Positions 51,924 to 60,945 of a stretch of DNA of 64,000 nucleotides are shown in pieces (position 1 is the first letter of the stretch; every line of letters begins with the position of its first letter). The notes under the pieces are model-generated. The model was given only the letters and a program-made list of their open reading frames with translations, was not told where the DNA came from and did not search any database. The stretch spans positions 1-64,000 of the forward strand of contig JBGTEJ010000042.1 of the NCBI GenBank assembly GCA_041747855.1, in the 5' to 3' direction. Both the position numbers and the translations under genes were made by a program. The DNA is from ZC4RG35 sp041747855. Lineage in GTDB: Bacteria > Actinomycetota > Acidimicrobiia > Spongiisociales > ZC4RG35.

Positions 51924-53005
51924 GACAACTTCTCCGGCAAACCGAAGAAGTCGAAGTTAGGTTGAAGCAGGTCGAGAGTGGTGCGGTCGGTCGCCGGTAG
52001 TTCGACATCGGATTTCTCGAGAGGCTCGACGCGGTCCCCCCAGCGGTAGGCAACCGAACCCCAGGTCAGACCACCCCCGAACGCGGTGAACACCACCACG
52101 TCACCAGGCTTGATCCGCCCCTGTTCGAGGGCCTCTGCGAGAGCAACCGGAATGGTCGCAGCTGATGTGTTCCCGTAGGAGGCGATATTGACGTACATCT
52201 TCGAATCGTCGAGGCCCATCCGTCTAGCCGTGGCATCGATGATCCTCACGTTCGCCTGGTGGGGTATCACCAACGCCACGTCATCGAGAGTCAAACCCGC
52301 ACGATCCAGGGCCAACGCGGAGGATTCCGCCATCTTCACGACGGCGCGGCGGAAGACCTCCTGACCTTCCATGCTGATGCCGGACTTCCTCGGGTCGAGA
52401 GGCCTCCTGTCACCGTAGGAGCCATCTTCGGGCACTTCGAGAATGTGACCCACCGCTCCGTCCAGCCCGAGATCGGAGGCGAGAACACCAGCTGGCCCAT
52501 CCGACGCTTCCAGGACCACGGCCCCGGCGCCGTCACCGAACAAGACGCAGGTGGTGCGATCGGTGAAGTCCATGATGTGGTGGAGTTTCTCCGTGCCAAC
52601 CACCAACACGACCTTGTTGGTACCGCCTCTGATCATGTTGGTCCCGACGACGAGCCCATACACGAACCCCGAACATGCGGCATTGAGGTCCATGGCGGCG
52701 GCATTCCAGGCCTGAAGGTGCTTCTGCACGACACTGGCAGTGGAAGGGATTATGGAGTCTCCGCTGCAGGTGGCCACCAGTATCAGATCAACCTCATCGA
52801 CTGTCTTTCCGGCAGCGGCGAGTGCGCGGTGGCAGGCAACCGCCGCCAGTTCGGACGCCTCGACATGACTGATCCGACGCTCCTTGATACCGGTCCGACT
52901 TGTGATCCACTCATCAGTGGTCTCGACAAGTTGCTCCAGATCGTGATTCGAGAGCACATTCGGGGGCATGCACATCCCCCACCCGGTTATTTCGGCCGTC
53001 AGCAT
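51920..53005 (-). CDS. fabH: 3-oxoacyl-ACP synthase III
   Basis: A 361-residue initiating condensing enzyme. Cys in DLNAACSGFVYGL (about 113), His in LVIPHQANVRIIDA and Asn in NIASYGNTSAATIP form the triad. The protein is about 35 residues longer than usual FabH because of a C-terminal tail after GSVAYRWG; its role is unknown. GGTGAG precedes the ATG. fabD ends 12 bases upstream. Confidence 0.95.
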   Translation of the reverse strand: MLTAEITGWGMCMPPNVLSNHDLEQLVETTDEWITSRTGIKERRISHVEASELAAVACHRALAAAGKTVDEVDLILVATCSGDSIIPSTASVVQKHLQAWNAAAMDLNAACSGFVYGLVVGTNMIRGGTNKVVLVVGTEKLHHIMDFTDRTTCVLFGDGAGAVVLEASDGPAGVLASDLGLDGAVGHILEVPEDGSYGDRRPLDPRKSGISMEGQEVFRRAVVKMAESSALALDRAGLTLDDVALVIPHQANVRIIDATARRMGLDDSKMYVNIASYGNTSAATIPVALAEALEQGRIKPGDVVVFTAFGGGLTWGSVAYRWGDRVEPLEKSDVELPATDRTTLDLLQPNFDFFGLPEKLS

Positions 53006-53017
53006 CGTCTCACCACT

Positions 53018-53950
53018 TCACATCGTACCGAGGCTGTCGACCGCCGTGCCGATGTCGGCCTCATCCGATATCACCAGAACCGTCGCGTCGGGAAGTGTCT
53101 TCCGCGCCATGCCAGCGGTCACATCACCTGGACCGACATGTAAGAAGGTGCGTACACCGGACTCCCACATCGCGAGGAGGCTATCCGCGAACCGGACGGG
53201 CGAGACGACCTGACGTGTCAGGGTCGTCCTCAGGTCCTCGACTCGGTGGGGTCGGGCGAGAGTGTTGGACCACACCGGGAACCCGGGCTCAGAGATCACG
53301 ATCGCCTCCAGCGCCTCCTCCAGTTCAGCCACCGCGGGGTCCATGAAAGACGAGTGGAAGGCGCCGGCTACTTTCAAAGTGATGACCCTTCGCACCCCGA
53401 GACTGCCCCCATTTGCATGGAGCCACTCCAGATCATCCAGCGAACCAGCCACCACGACCTGACCTGGCGAATTCAAGTTGGCGACCTGGAGTCGTCCGCC
53501 CAATTCTCGGCGTGCCGTAACCAACCCTTCGGCCAGGTCGAGATCAGCCCCGATCAACGCCGCCATCCCTGAAGGCTCCCGGTCGGCCGCCTCAGCCATA
53601 GCCCTGCCTCTCATGGCGACGGCAGTCAGTCCATGCTCAAAGCTGAAGGCTCCGGCTGCCGCCAACGCGGTGTACTCACCGAGCGAGTGACCGGCGGCCG
53701 CTGCCGGCACGGCTCCGAGTTCCTCCTGGAAACACTTCCAGAGGGTGTAGGACACGGCGTACAGAGCGGGTTGGGCGTGTTCGGTCCTGGTCAACATCTC
53801 TTCGGGGCCATCGAGACACATGCTCTTCAGGGACCAGCCGAGCAGATCATCTGTGGATTCCCCTAGGAGATCAGGGCGCTTCTCGAACAGGGAGGCACCC
53901 ATTCCGACGAATTGACTCCCCTGGCCGGGGAAGAGGACTGCGAAGCTCAC
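53018..53950 (-). CDS. fabD: Malonyl-CoA:ACP transacylase
   Basis: A 310-residue acyltransferase. The nucleophile elbow is GHSLGEYTALAAAG, and the catalytic His is in VAGAFHSSFM. The N-terminal AVLFPGQGSQFVGMG is the family start. The GTG at 53950 (or the adjacent GTG at 53953) is used; the open frame continues far upstream but antisense-like sequence there shows no homology. It heads the fab cluster, 32 bases after threonine aldolase. Confidence 0.95.
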   Translation of the reverse strand: MSFAVLFPGQGSQFVGMGASLFEKRPDLLGESTDDLLGWSLKSMCLDGPEEMLTRTEHAQPALYAVSYTLWKCFQEELGAVPAAAAGHSLGEYTALAAAGAFSFEHGLTAVAMRGRAMAEAADREPSGMAALIGADLDLAEGLVTARRELGGRLQVANLNSPGQVVVAGSLDDLEWLHANGGSLGVRRVITLKVAGAFHSSFMDPAVAELEEALEAIVISEPGFPVWSNTLARPHRVEDLRTTLTRQVVSPVRFADSLLAMWESGVRTFLHVGPGDVTAGMARKTLPDATVLVISDEADIGTAVDSLGTM

Positions 53951-53982
53951 CACGGTTTCCGACCCTTGGGAAGATCGATGGG

Positions 53983-55008
53983 TTACGACAACACACCGAG
54001 GAGGCGGTCCACGTCGGCGGCATCGACATCCCGATGAGTGACCAGACGCCAGAAGCCCCCGATCGGCTTGTTTGCCACCAGACCCCCGTCCTTCAGACGC
54101 TGACTGACCTCGGCCCAGCTCATTCCCAGCGTCGAGAAGTCGACCCGGACCATGTTGGAATCCACAATGTCGGTATCCACAGATCCGGGGAACCGCTCGG
54201 AGATGGCATCCCCCAGCTTCCGGGCCAGAACATGGTCTTCGATCAACCTTGCCCTCCCGGCCAACGCGACCCTCGCCGCAGCGGCCAGGACACCTGCCTG
54301 ACGCATCCCACCACCCATTCGCTTCCTCAGATAGCGGATCTCGGAGATCACATCGGAGTCTCCACACACCATGGATCCAACGGGAGCACCCAGTCCCTTG
54401 GAGAAACAAAACTGGATGGTGTCCGCAGTCGCCGCCCACCTGTCCGCCTCGACCCCCGTAGCGACCACTGCGTTGAAGATCCTGGCCCCATCGATGTGGA
54501 CCGAAAGACCGTGTTCACGTGCCTTTGCCGATGACGTCTCCATGAAATCGATAGGGATGACCCGACCACCCGACATGTTGTGGGTGTTCTCCCAGACCAT
54601 GAGCCCGATTCGGGGATAGAAACCGACCATCGACATCGCCCTGTCGATCTCGTCGACGCTGATCCGACCACCCTCCCCGGGGACGGTACGGAACCCCACA
54701 CCGGAGAAGGCCTGAGGAGCACCACCCTCTATCGACCGCACATGACTGTCCTCGTGGGCAAGCACTTCCTCACCGGGATTGGTGTGATACATGATGCACA
54801 ACTGGTTCCCCATCGTCCCCGTCGGCACGAATAGCCCCGCAGCCTTTCCCGTGACCTGGGCTGACTCCTCCTCCAACAGGTTGACGGTGGGGTCCTCGCG
54901 ATAGACGTCGTCTCCCAATGGGGCCGACGTCATGGCCGCAAGCATGTCAGCTGTGGGGCGGGTGACCGTGTCGGAGCGGAAGTCAGCTACACCGTCAGGA
55001 AAGGACAT
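53983..55008 (-). CDS. Low-specificity L-threonine aldolase
   Basis: A 341-residue PLP enzyme of fold type I that cleaves threonine or allo-threonine to glycine and acetaldehyde. The N-terminal DFRSDTVTRPTADM and GDDVYREDPTVN are family signatures; the PLP Lys is in FCFSKGLGAPVGS, and SVHIDGARIFNA holds the PLP Asp. It lies between the DUF1232 gene and fabD; a functional link to fatty-acid synthesis is not evident. Confidence 0.93.
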   Translation of the reverse strand: MSFPDGVADFRSDTVTRPTADMLAAMTSAPLGDDVYREDPTVNLLEEESAQVTGKAAGLFVPTGTMGNQLCIMYHTNPGEEVLAHEDSHVRSIEGGAPQAFSGVGFRTVPGEGGRISVDEIDRAMSMVGFYPRIGLMVWENTHNMSGGRVIPIDFMETSSAKAREHGLSVHIDGARIFNAVVATGVEADRWAATADTIQFCFSKGLGAPVGSMVCGDSDVISEIRYLRKRMGGGMRQAGVLAAAARVALAGRARLIEDHVLARKLGDAISERFPGSVDTDIVDSNMVRVDFSTLGMSWAEVSQRLKDGGLVANKPIGGFWRLVTHRDVDAADVDRLLGVLS

Positions 55009-55032
55009 GCGCTGATGGTAATCGGGGCGCTT

Positions 55033-55452
55033 CTAACCGCTGAGACGATCGATTATCGAGGCGATCCGCTTCGGCACCAAAGAACGGGAGACGCGGACGG
55101 CCTCGCGTACCAGGTCCAGGACGTCGCCAGGGCCGTCCCAGTGCTCCCGAACTATTTCGGGGCCGGACCGGTCGATGAGCGAGTCGACGGCGAAAGCCAT
55201 GATCAGGATGTCGTCCAACACCCCTAACACTGGAATCACATCGGGAATCAGGTCGATCGGGCTCATCACATAGGCTGCCGCGATACCAAGGGTCAACTTT
55301 GCCCGACGCGGGACTCGCGGGTCCTTGAGAAGCCGACTCACCAGCTTGACCATGTTGGGGATCAGGAAAACGGCATCGGCGGCGAAACGACGCGCCTGTA
55401 ACGGACTCCCATCCGGTGGGATCACTTCGTCGGGACGGACACTGTTACTCAC
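55033..55452 (-). CDS. YkvA/DUF1232 family protein
   Basis: A 139-residue protein whose core AAYVMSPIDLIPDVIPVLG then VLDDILI is the DUF1232 signature. This family is membrane-associated and of unknown function. Its ATG overlaps the stop of the 63-residue gene (ATGA). It closes the SRPBCC/Get3-like operon. Confidence 0.88.
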   Translation of the reverse strand: MSNSVRPDEVIPPDGSPLQARRFAADAVFLIPNMVKLVSRLLKDPRVPRRAKLTLGIAAAYVMSPIDLIPDVIPVLGVLDDILIMAFAVDSLIDRSGPEIVREHWDGPGDVLDLVREAVRVSRSLVPKRIASIIDRLSG

Positions 55453-55640
55453 TCGATCTCGATTCTCTGCTTCCGGTTTTCCACTTCATGTTCGCTCCCC
55501 TGAGTTCTTATGCCACCCATCTCGTCGAACACCGCCTCGACGGCCTTGAGTGCTTCGATGAGTGCCTGGACCATGTGAAAGGCAGCCCGCCGCCCGGCGC
55601 GCCCCATGGCCACCCGCGTCGGCGACGGCTCTTCACTCAT
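55449..55640 (-). CDS. 63-residue protein of unknown function
   Basis: A helical small protein (MVQALIEALKAVEAVFDEM) with a charged C-terminus. It overlaps the Get3-like gene by 8 bases and the DUF1232 gene by 4, so it is almost certainly translated. The amphipathic helix may bind protein or membrane; no family is recognised. Confidence 0.6.
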   Translation of the reverse strand: MSEEPSPTRVAMGRAGRRAAFHMVQALIEALKAVEAVFDEMGGIRTQGSEHEVENRKQRIEIE

Positions 55641-56811
55641 CAGTCACCCGATTGGCGAAGACGACCCTGAGGGTTCCCCCCTCCAACCGCGCCGCAATCA
55701 CGTCACGTCGGTGGAGCGCATCGGGTAACACGAAAGACCTTCGATAAGGTCCCGCACTGACATAGATCTCGTTGCCCTGGCGGGTCACATCGAGGTCGGC
55801 CTTGTCGACGAAGGGCATGTCGAGCTCCATCGTGACCTTGCCGTCGCCCTCGGTGATCCGGAACGGGCTCACCGCCTTGAAGTCGGTCACCGGATCGAGT
55901 TCTCCGTACAACTCGTGTGCCATGAACCGGAGACGGTCCAGACCCACCATTTCGTCATCGAAGAGTCGGAGCCGGAGACGTGGCACGTCCGCAAAGGCCT
56001 CGTCCACCGCATCGAGATGACCCTTCTGAATGGCCCTCCACCTCTCGAAGTATGGATCGGCGACGATCTCGGGCAGGACACGATTCACTACGACCCCATC
56101 GACTCCGTAGCCGAACAGGCCCAGGTAGCTGTAGGTCCGACGCGCCTCATCGATGACCATCTTCTCCGGATTGACCACCAATCGGGCAGAAGTGACCTCC
56201 GGGTTGGCCATGAGTTCCCGAACACCTTCGACAGACTCGAAGATCGATTGGGCAGCGGAGAAGACCTCATCCTTAGGCAGGGGGAGGTTGGTCATCCTCC
56301 CCAGAAGTGGCCGGGCCGCCTTCATGATCCGGCGCTCTGTTGGAAGCACCTTCTCGAAGTACCAGGAAAGAACCTCGGGCAGGGAGAGCAAGCGCAGGGT
56401 CTCCGCAGTCGGGGCGCAATCGACGACAATCACGTCGTACTCCCCCGATCGAGCATGTCGGTTCACTTCGATGAGCGAGAACAATTCGTCCATGCCGGGG
56501 AAGATCAGGAACTCTTCCGCCTCGATACCGGCGGCGCCACCCCAGTCGAGGACCTCGATGAGCTGGTGCCTTATAGACCCCCAGTACCGGTCGAGCTGCT
56601 GCCGGGTGTCGATCTGCTGCCCGTCGAGCCGGTCGACCACTGGGCCCGGATCTGAACCGAGTGGGAACTCGAGGGCATCGGAAAGGGAATGCGCCGGGTC
56701 GGTGGACGTGACCAGGACGCGATGACCGGCGTCGGCTGCGGCGAGGGCCGTCGAAGCGGCGACTGTCGTCTTGCCTACCCCGCCCTTGCCTGTGACGAGG
56801 ACGATTCGCAT
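55633..56811 (-). CDS. Get3/ArsA-family ATPase with C-terminal Hsp20-like domain
   Basis: A 392-residue SIMIBI ATPase. Walker A is GKGGVGKTT (about 8-16), STDPAHSLSDAL is the switch I segment, and VVDCAPTAETLRLL is switch II. The last 90 or so residues (from about 300) form a beta-sandwich like the ArsA_HSP20 (alpha-crystallin-like) domain found in GET3d-type proteins. No metal CxxC is seen. A role in handling membrane or hydrophobic clients is inferred. It starts one base after the SRPBCC stop. Confidence 0.9.
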   Translation of the reverse strand: MRIVLVTGKGGVGKTTVAASTALAAADAGHRVLVTSTDPAHSLSDALEFPLGSDPGPVVDRLDGQQIDTRQQLDRYWGSIRHQLIEVLDWGGAAGIEAEEFLIFPGMDELFSLIEVNRHARSGEYDVIVVDCAPTAETLRLLSLPEVLSWYFEKVLPTERRIMKAARPLLGRMTNLPLPKDEVFSAAQSIFESVEGVRELMANPEVTSARLVVNPEKMVIDEARRTYSYLGLFGYGVDGVVVNRVLPEIVADPYFERWRAIQKGHLDAVDEAFADVPRLRLRLFDDEMVGLDRLRFMAHELYGELDPVTDFKAVSPFRITEGDGKVTMELDMPFVDKADLDVTRQGNEIYVSAGPYRRSFVLPDALHRRDVIAARLEGGTLRVVFANRVTDE

Positions 56812-56812
56812 G

Positions 56813-57250
56813 TCAGCCTGCCTCTGTCACTCGTTTACGCAGCCCACGAAGGGCCGTGGTGACAATCTGCTTCTCACCCTGACGCTTGATGAACCCCGGG
56901 ATGATGAACTTGGTTTGCACAGTGAAGGAGTAGGTCACCTCTGTCGACCCATCGACCGGAACGAACTTGTACGACCCATCGAGACTCTTGAGGTCGTCGC
57001 TCTCGTCGGCCGACCACGACAGGATGTTTGGTCGATCGTGGCTGTAATTGAGGACGTAATCGATCTCCTTGACAAAGATGTCCACCACGAATCGGGCCCG
57101 GGAGACCCGACCGTCATCGTCGGTTTCGAGCACCTCGACTGTCTTGACTCCTGTGGCCCATTCCGGATAGGCCCCGACATCGGCGACGACGTCGTAAAGC
57201 GCCTCGGCTGGAGCATCGATCTCCAACTGCGCAAAAGTTCCCTCTGGCAT
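56813..57250 (-). CDS. SRPBCC/START-like (polyketide cyclase/RatA-type) protein
   Basis: A 145-residue helix-grip protein: LEIDAPAEALYDVVADVGAY then PEWATGV is the typical coenzyme Q-binding/RatA-like start, and the C-terminal long helix is EKQIVTTALRGLRKRV. It probably binds a hydrophobic ligand such as a lipid or isoprenoid. The ATG at 57250 fits the family start. First gene of the Get3-like operon; TAGGCT (complement of 57277-57282) is a possible -10. Confidence 0.87.
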   Translation of the reverse strand: MPEGTFAQLEIDAPAEALYDVVADVGAYPEWATGVKTVEVLETDDDGRVSRARFVVDIFVKEIDYVLNYSHDRPNILSWSADESDDLKSLDGSYKFVPVDGSTEVTYSFTVQTKFIIPGFIKRQGEKQIVTTALRGLRKRVTEAG

Positions 57251-57279
57251 TCCTAGCTTTCGTTCGTGAAGAAAGGAGC

Positions 57280-58068
57280 CTACCCAACCTTGCCGATATG
57301 GACACCGGCGTGGTCGAGTCTGAGGTACCTGCCAGTGGCCCGGAAATACCCGGTGTTGAAGCACCGGGTCGAGCCCACGCGCCAGGTCGTGGCTTGGGGT
57401 TGGTGGATGTCACCGAAGAAGTGATACCGGGGCTGATGCTCCCGGATGTAGGCGAGAACGGCCTCCGAGCCTCGCTCATCGCGATCGGTGATCACGTCAT
57501 GGCGTAGTGCTCGGATGGCTGGGGGGATGTGTGTGCAAAGGACGTCGACCGGCCCCAGACCAGCCAGGAGAACCATCATCTCCTCATCGGAGGTCTCCCC
57601 TTCTGCCTGCAACGGGGTGGGCACTCCCCCTCCCACCAGCCCCAGCCGGAAGCCCTCGACATCGGCGACCTCACCGTGGGCGAACCGGTATCCGTCAGGC
57701 AGGCTGTCCACCATCATCGAAGGGCGGTCGACATTGCCGTGGATCACGAGGCCCTCACCACCGCTCAGAGCCGCCATGATCTCGTCGTACTGACCCTGGT
57801 ACACCTGGGCCAGCTTCTCCCGGATCACGTCGATGTCCTCGCCGGCCGCCCTCATCCAGGCAGCCCGCATCCCGGCGAAGTCCCCACGCGCTCTGGCTTC
57901 GGAGTTGGCCGCCGCCGCCCCCATTCCGAGAACCTCGGCGACCGCCCCCTGGCCGGTCCGATAGTCGGTCAGGTTGACCAGATCACCCAGAACGATCAGG
58001 GTCTCCTTCAGCGCAACGATCCGGGCGAGTGGCGCGGCTGCGGCATGTATGTCGGATACGAAGATCAT
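57280..58068 (-). CDS. Calcineurin-like metallophosphoesterase
   Basis: A 262-residue protein. Metal-site motifs are FVSDIHAAAAP (D-x-H), VLGDLVNLTD (GD), VIHGNVDRPS (GNxD) and CTHIPPAI plus HFFGDIHQPQA (second His pair). The substrate is unknown. The ATG at 58068 overlaps the upstream stop (ATGA) and puts the first motif at residue 5. The frame is open further upstream, but that part lies in the neighbouring gene. Confidence 0.88.
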   Translation of the reverse strand: MIFVSDIHAAAAPLARIVALKETLIVLGDLVNLTDYRTGQGAVAEVLGMGAAAANSEARARGDFAGMRAAWMRAAGEDIDVIREKLAQVYQGQYDEIMAALSGGEGLVIHGNVDRPSMMVDSLPDGYRFAHGEVADVEGFRLGLVGGGVPTPLQAEGETSDEEMMVLLAGLGPVDVLCTHIPPAIRALRHDVITDRDERGSEAVLAYIREHQPRYHFFGDIHQPQATTWRVGSTRCFNTGYFRATGRYLRLDHAGVHIGKVG

Positions 58069-58361
58069 CCAGTCGGCGCTTTCGACGCTAGATACCAGAC
58101 CCAGGCGCTGGAGGCCACGGCCGCCAGCACGGCGACCACCAAGGCAATTTGCCACGTGAAATCCAGGGGGGAGAACTCGGCGGCCATTCCACCCATGCCG
58201 AATCCGAGAAACCCTCCTAGGGACATGCGACCCCTGACGCCGAGTCGGTGGTTCAGATCGAGACCGGGGCGTCCCGTGCCTGAAGACAGACCGCTGAGGA
58301 TGATGACGCCGACCAAGGCCATGATGCCCACACCGAGAACCACCGAGTAGACCGCGATCAT
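58065..58361 (-). CDS. Small membrane protein (98 residues)
   Basis: Two hydrophobic helices (about 4-26 and 72-91) with a Gly-rich loop that includes RMSLGGFLGFGMGGMAA. Function unknown. Coupled by ATGA overlap to the metallophosphoesterase. Confidence 0.65.
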   Translation of the reverse strand: MIAVYSVVLGVGIMALVGVIILSGLSSGTGRPGLDLNHRLGVRGRMSLGGFLGFGMGGMAAEFSPLDFTWQIALVVAVLAAVASSAWVWYLASKAPTG

Positions 58362-58406
58362 CGAAGAGAGGGTACCCGGGTGGGTGCGACAGCCCTCACC
58401 GTGCTC

Positions 58407-59318
58407 CTACCGGCGCTCGTCGAGGAAATCGAGGACCCGTTGGACATATCCATCGGGATCGACATCGTAGGAGCCCACGTGTTCGGCATCGGCAACGGTG
58501 AACAGGGTGACGTTGCTGGGAGCTGCCTCGGAGAATCGGATGCTCTGTGACAGTGGCACAGTCATGTCAGCCGTGCCGTGGATGATGAGCACAGGCACCC
58601 TGAGGGCGGACTCGGCCCGACTCACGTAGTCGATCGTCTTCCAGTTGACCCCCATCCGCAAGGAAGTGAAGACTTTGGCCGTCCAGCCGAGTGTGATCGG
58701 CACATTCATGGGCAGGACCGGCATCCTCCTCTGGGTCGCCGCATATGCGACAGTGTCCCCAAAGTCGACGTTCGGCGAGTCGAAGATCGCTCCCCGAATG
58801 TCGTCGATCTGGTGCTTGTAGGCGTAGGAAAGGACATGGGAAGCACCCGTGCTGAATCCGATGAAGACAACACCTCGGGCACCCTGTGAGTTGGCGTAGT
58901 CGAGGGCGGCCTTGATGTCCTCCCATTCGGTGGCCCCATACCCATAGAACCCGCTGGGGTCTGCGGGTTGACCGTCGTCATTGCGATAGGTGATGGCAAG
59001 CTGGGGGTAGCCGGCCTCCTGGAGGGGTTCGAAGAGATGCTGCGCCTCGGCAGGGGTGGCCCCCCGGCCGTGGACATGAATGACCCATAGGGTTCCGGGT
59101 GCGTCGAGAAACCAGGCGTCCATGTCTCCCAGCGGTGTGGGATAAGTGGTCTCCACCAGGTCGAAGTCGCCCGAGACCAGCTCCAGGGAATCCGGGTCCA
59201 GATCGAAACCATCTTCGATGAGGACACCCGAGAAGTACCAACCTCCGGCGATGTGCAAGACCAGGGCAAGGGCCACAAGACTCCAGAAAACACCTCTGAA
59301 AAACGATCTTGATTTCAT
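58407..59318 (-). CDS. Membrane-anchored alpha/beta hydrolase
   Basis: A 303-residue protein with an N-terminal signal anchor (FFRGVFWSLVALALVLHIAG). The alpha/beta hydrolase core has an oxyanion region VIHVHGRGA, the nucleophile elbow GFSTGASHVL, Asp in IIHGTADMTVP and His in DAEHVGSYD. It resembles the BEM46/YqkD-type esterases. Substrate unknown. Confidence 0.88.
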   Translation of the reverse strand: MKSRSFFRGVFWSLVALALVLHIAGGWYFSGVLIEDGFDLDPDSLELVSGDFDLVETTYPTPLGDMDAWFLDAPGTLWVIHVHGRGATPAEAQHLFEPLQEAGYPQLAITYRNDDGQPADPSGFYGYGATEWEDIKAALDYANSQGARGVVFIGFSTGASHVLSYAYKHQIDDIRGAIFDSPNVDFGDTVAYAATQRRMPVLPMNVPITLGWTAKVFTSLRMGVNWKTIDYVSRAESALRVPVLIIHGTADMTVPLSQSIRFSEAAPSNVTLFTVADAEHVGSYDVDPDGYVQRVLDFLDERR

Positions 59319-59340
59319 GGGACGTAGATTCTTGTCGCTG

Positions 59341-60243
59341 TCACGCGACTGGCAACAACAAACCGCCTACGAGATTCTCGTCACGGTCAGTCACGGGTAT
59401 CGGGTCGGAGCCGAACTCAGGTTCCAGTTCGCGTGCCTCGTCGATCGTTTCATCGACCTTCACAGACTGGGCGTCCTCCATGATCGACACGACCGGGGCG
59501 GCGCCGGCCCCCAGCAGACGTTCTCTACGCACTAATCCAACCAAACGTCCTTCCTCGGCAACCGCCAGCGTGTTCTCAGCGTGGAATCGGAGAGTGTCCG
59601 CCGCTTCCCGCAGCGGGGCAACGTATACGGGTTCTCCCATGTGATGGAACACACGATCCGGAGCACCTCTGACCACGACCGCGCCAGCTTGAGCCGTCCT
59701 GCGGAGTCGCGCACCATGGCCAAACATCGCCCTCTGCAGCCACGACCCACCAGAGGCACCGATGACCAGCAGGGCACCCTCCTCCAGTCCTTCGACCAGT
59801 TCCGCGATGCCTGCCACTTCGACGGCTCGTCCTGTGATCCCCGGCACAGAGAGCCCGATCCTTTCGAGGACATCGACCGCCGACTCGCCTTCACTGGCCG
59901 GAACCGAGGCAGAAACCATCTCGGCAGGAACGCCAAGGGCGCTGGCAAGCCGCGATGCCACCCGCGCGGCAAGTATCGAGTGGGGACCTCCGGCCACGGT
60001 GGCCACGACACGCGTCACCTTGTCGGGTTGGAAGTCGATCGGGACCGCGACATTCACCAAATCGAAGTCGCCCGGGATCTTCTTGGATACGAGAAGATCG
60101 GCCCGCAGTTCGATGACCGCTTCGATCATGTCCCCACCGACCCGGCTGGGTTCGCCGTCAGCCAGCAGTTCGGCCAGTTCCCCGCACCCGCGACCCCTGG
60201 TCCAGACGACCGAGAAGTCTTCATCATGAGAAGGCATTCGCAT
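59341..60243 (-). CDS. UspA-like domain plus CBS-domain pair
   Basis: A protein of about 300 residues. The middle (about 75-200) has the UspA fold signature LLVIGASGGSWLQRAMFGHG with the following VVVRG. The C-terminal part (about 210-300) resembles a CBS pair (MGEPVYVAPLREAADTLRFH, LAVAEEGRLVGLVRRERLL and the second repeat ending IPVTDRDENLVGGL). These domains bind adenosyl nucleotides and stress ligands. The start is uncertain (ATG at 60243 or 60237, or GTG at 60264). Confidence 0.75.
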   Translation of the reverse strand: MRMPSHDEDFSVVWTRGRGCGELAELLADGEPSRVGGDMIEAVIELRADLLVSKKIPGDFDLVNVAVPIDFQPDKVTRVVATVAGGPHSILAARVASRLASALGVPAEMVSASVPASEGESAVDVLERIGLSVPGITGRAVEVAGIAELVEGLEEGALLVIGASGGSWLQRAMFGHGARLRRTAQAGAVVVRGAPDRVFHHMGEPVYVAPLREAADTLRFHAENTLAVAEEGRLVGLVRRERLLGAGAAPVVSIMEDAQSVKVDETIDEARELEPEFGSDPIPVTDRDENLVGGLLLPVA

Positions 60244-60336
60244 CTCGGAGCAACAGTCTGCCACAAGTCACGGGCTCTGCTCTGAATTCGTGAGTGTCGT
60301 GGCGCGCCCGCCGGAGGTCGAAATCGGTACACCGGT

Positions 60337-60342
60337 TACCGT
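60337..60342 (+). promoter_or_regulatory. Putative -10 element before the nitroreductase gene
   Basis: TACCGT fits TANNNT and ends 6 bases before the ATG at 60349, without a ribosome site between, suggesting a leaderless mRNA. No clear -35. Confidence 0.35.
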
Positions 60343-60348
60343 GCGTCT

Positions 60349-60945
60349 ATGGAGCTACATGAGGTCCTGAGACGTCGACGAATGGTGCGCAACTACACCG
60401 ATGAACCCATCGACCCAGCAACATTGGACAAAATCGCGATGTCAGCCCTTCGCGCCCCTTCGGCAGGGAATAGCCAGGGACTCGGTGTGGTAGTGATCAC
60501 GGATAGTGAGGTCCGGCGACGTCTCGCCAATCTCGCCGGTGAGGACGTGTATGTGGCCGCCGGCTTCGATCCGTGGATCTCAGCTGCCCCCGCACATGTG
60601 GTGGTCTCGGTGAGTGAGAAGGTCTACCGTGACCGCTACTCAGAGCCGGACAAGCTGGGGTCTGACGGGGAGCCCATCGAATGGCCGGTCCCTTTCTGGT
60701 GGGTCGATGCTGGCGCAGCCCTGATGGCGATCCTGCTTGCGGCGGTAGACGAGGGACTGGGTGCCGGGTTCCTCGGAGTCCACTCAGTCCCCGCACTTGC
60801 GGAAGCGATCGGCTTGCCCGACGACCAGATGCCGATCGGGATCGTGACCGTGGGACATCCCGCCCATGACCGACGTTCTTCGAGTCTCGACCGTAAACCC
60901 AGGGATGAGAACGTGACCGTCCATCACGACCGATGGCAGGCCTAG
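60349..60945 (+). CDS. Nitroreductase-family flavoprotein
   Basis: A 198-residue FMN protein fold: VLRRRRMVRNYTDEPIDP, then LRAPSAGNSQG (FMN phosphate-binding) and the C-terminal VTVGHPAHD. It would reduce a nitro, quinone or related substrate using NAD(P)H; the substrate is unknown. Its end overlaps the TrmH-family gene by 13 bases. Confidence 0.88.
   Translation: MELHEVLRRRRMVRNYTDEPIDPATLDKIAMSALRAPSAGNSQGLGVVVITDSEVRRRLANLAGEDVYVAAGFDPWISAAPAHVVVSVSEKVYRDRYSEPDKLGSDGEPIEWPVPFWWVDAGAALMAILLAAVDEGLGAGFLGVHSVPALAEAIGLPDDQMPIGIVTVGHPAHDRRSSSLDRKPRDENVTVHHDRWQA

Noticed and set aside
53954..54439. N-terminal extension of fabD by about 160 residues
   Set aside because: The extension overlaps threonine aldolase in another frame and shows no homology; FabD begins at the GTG near 53950.
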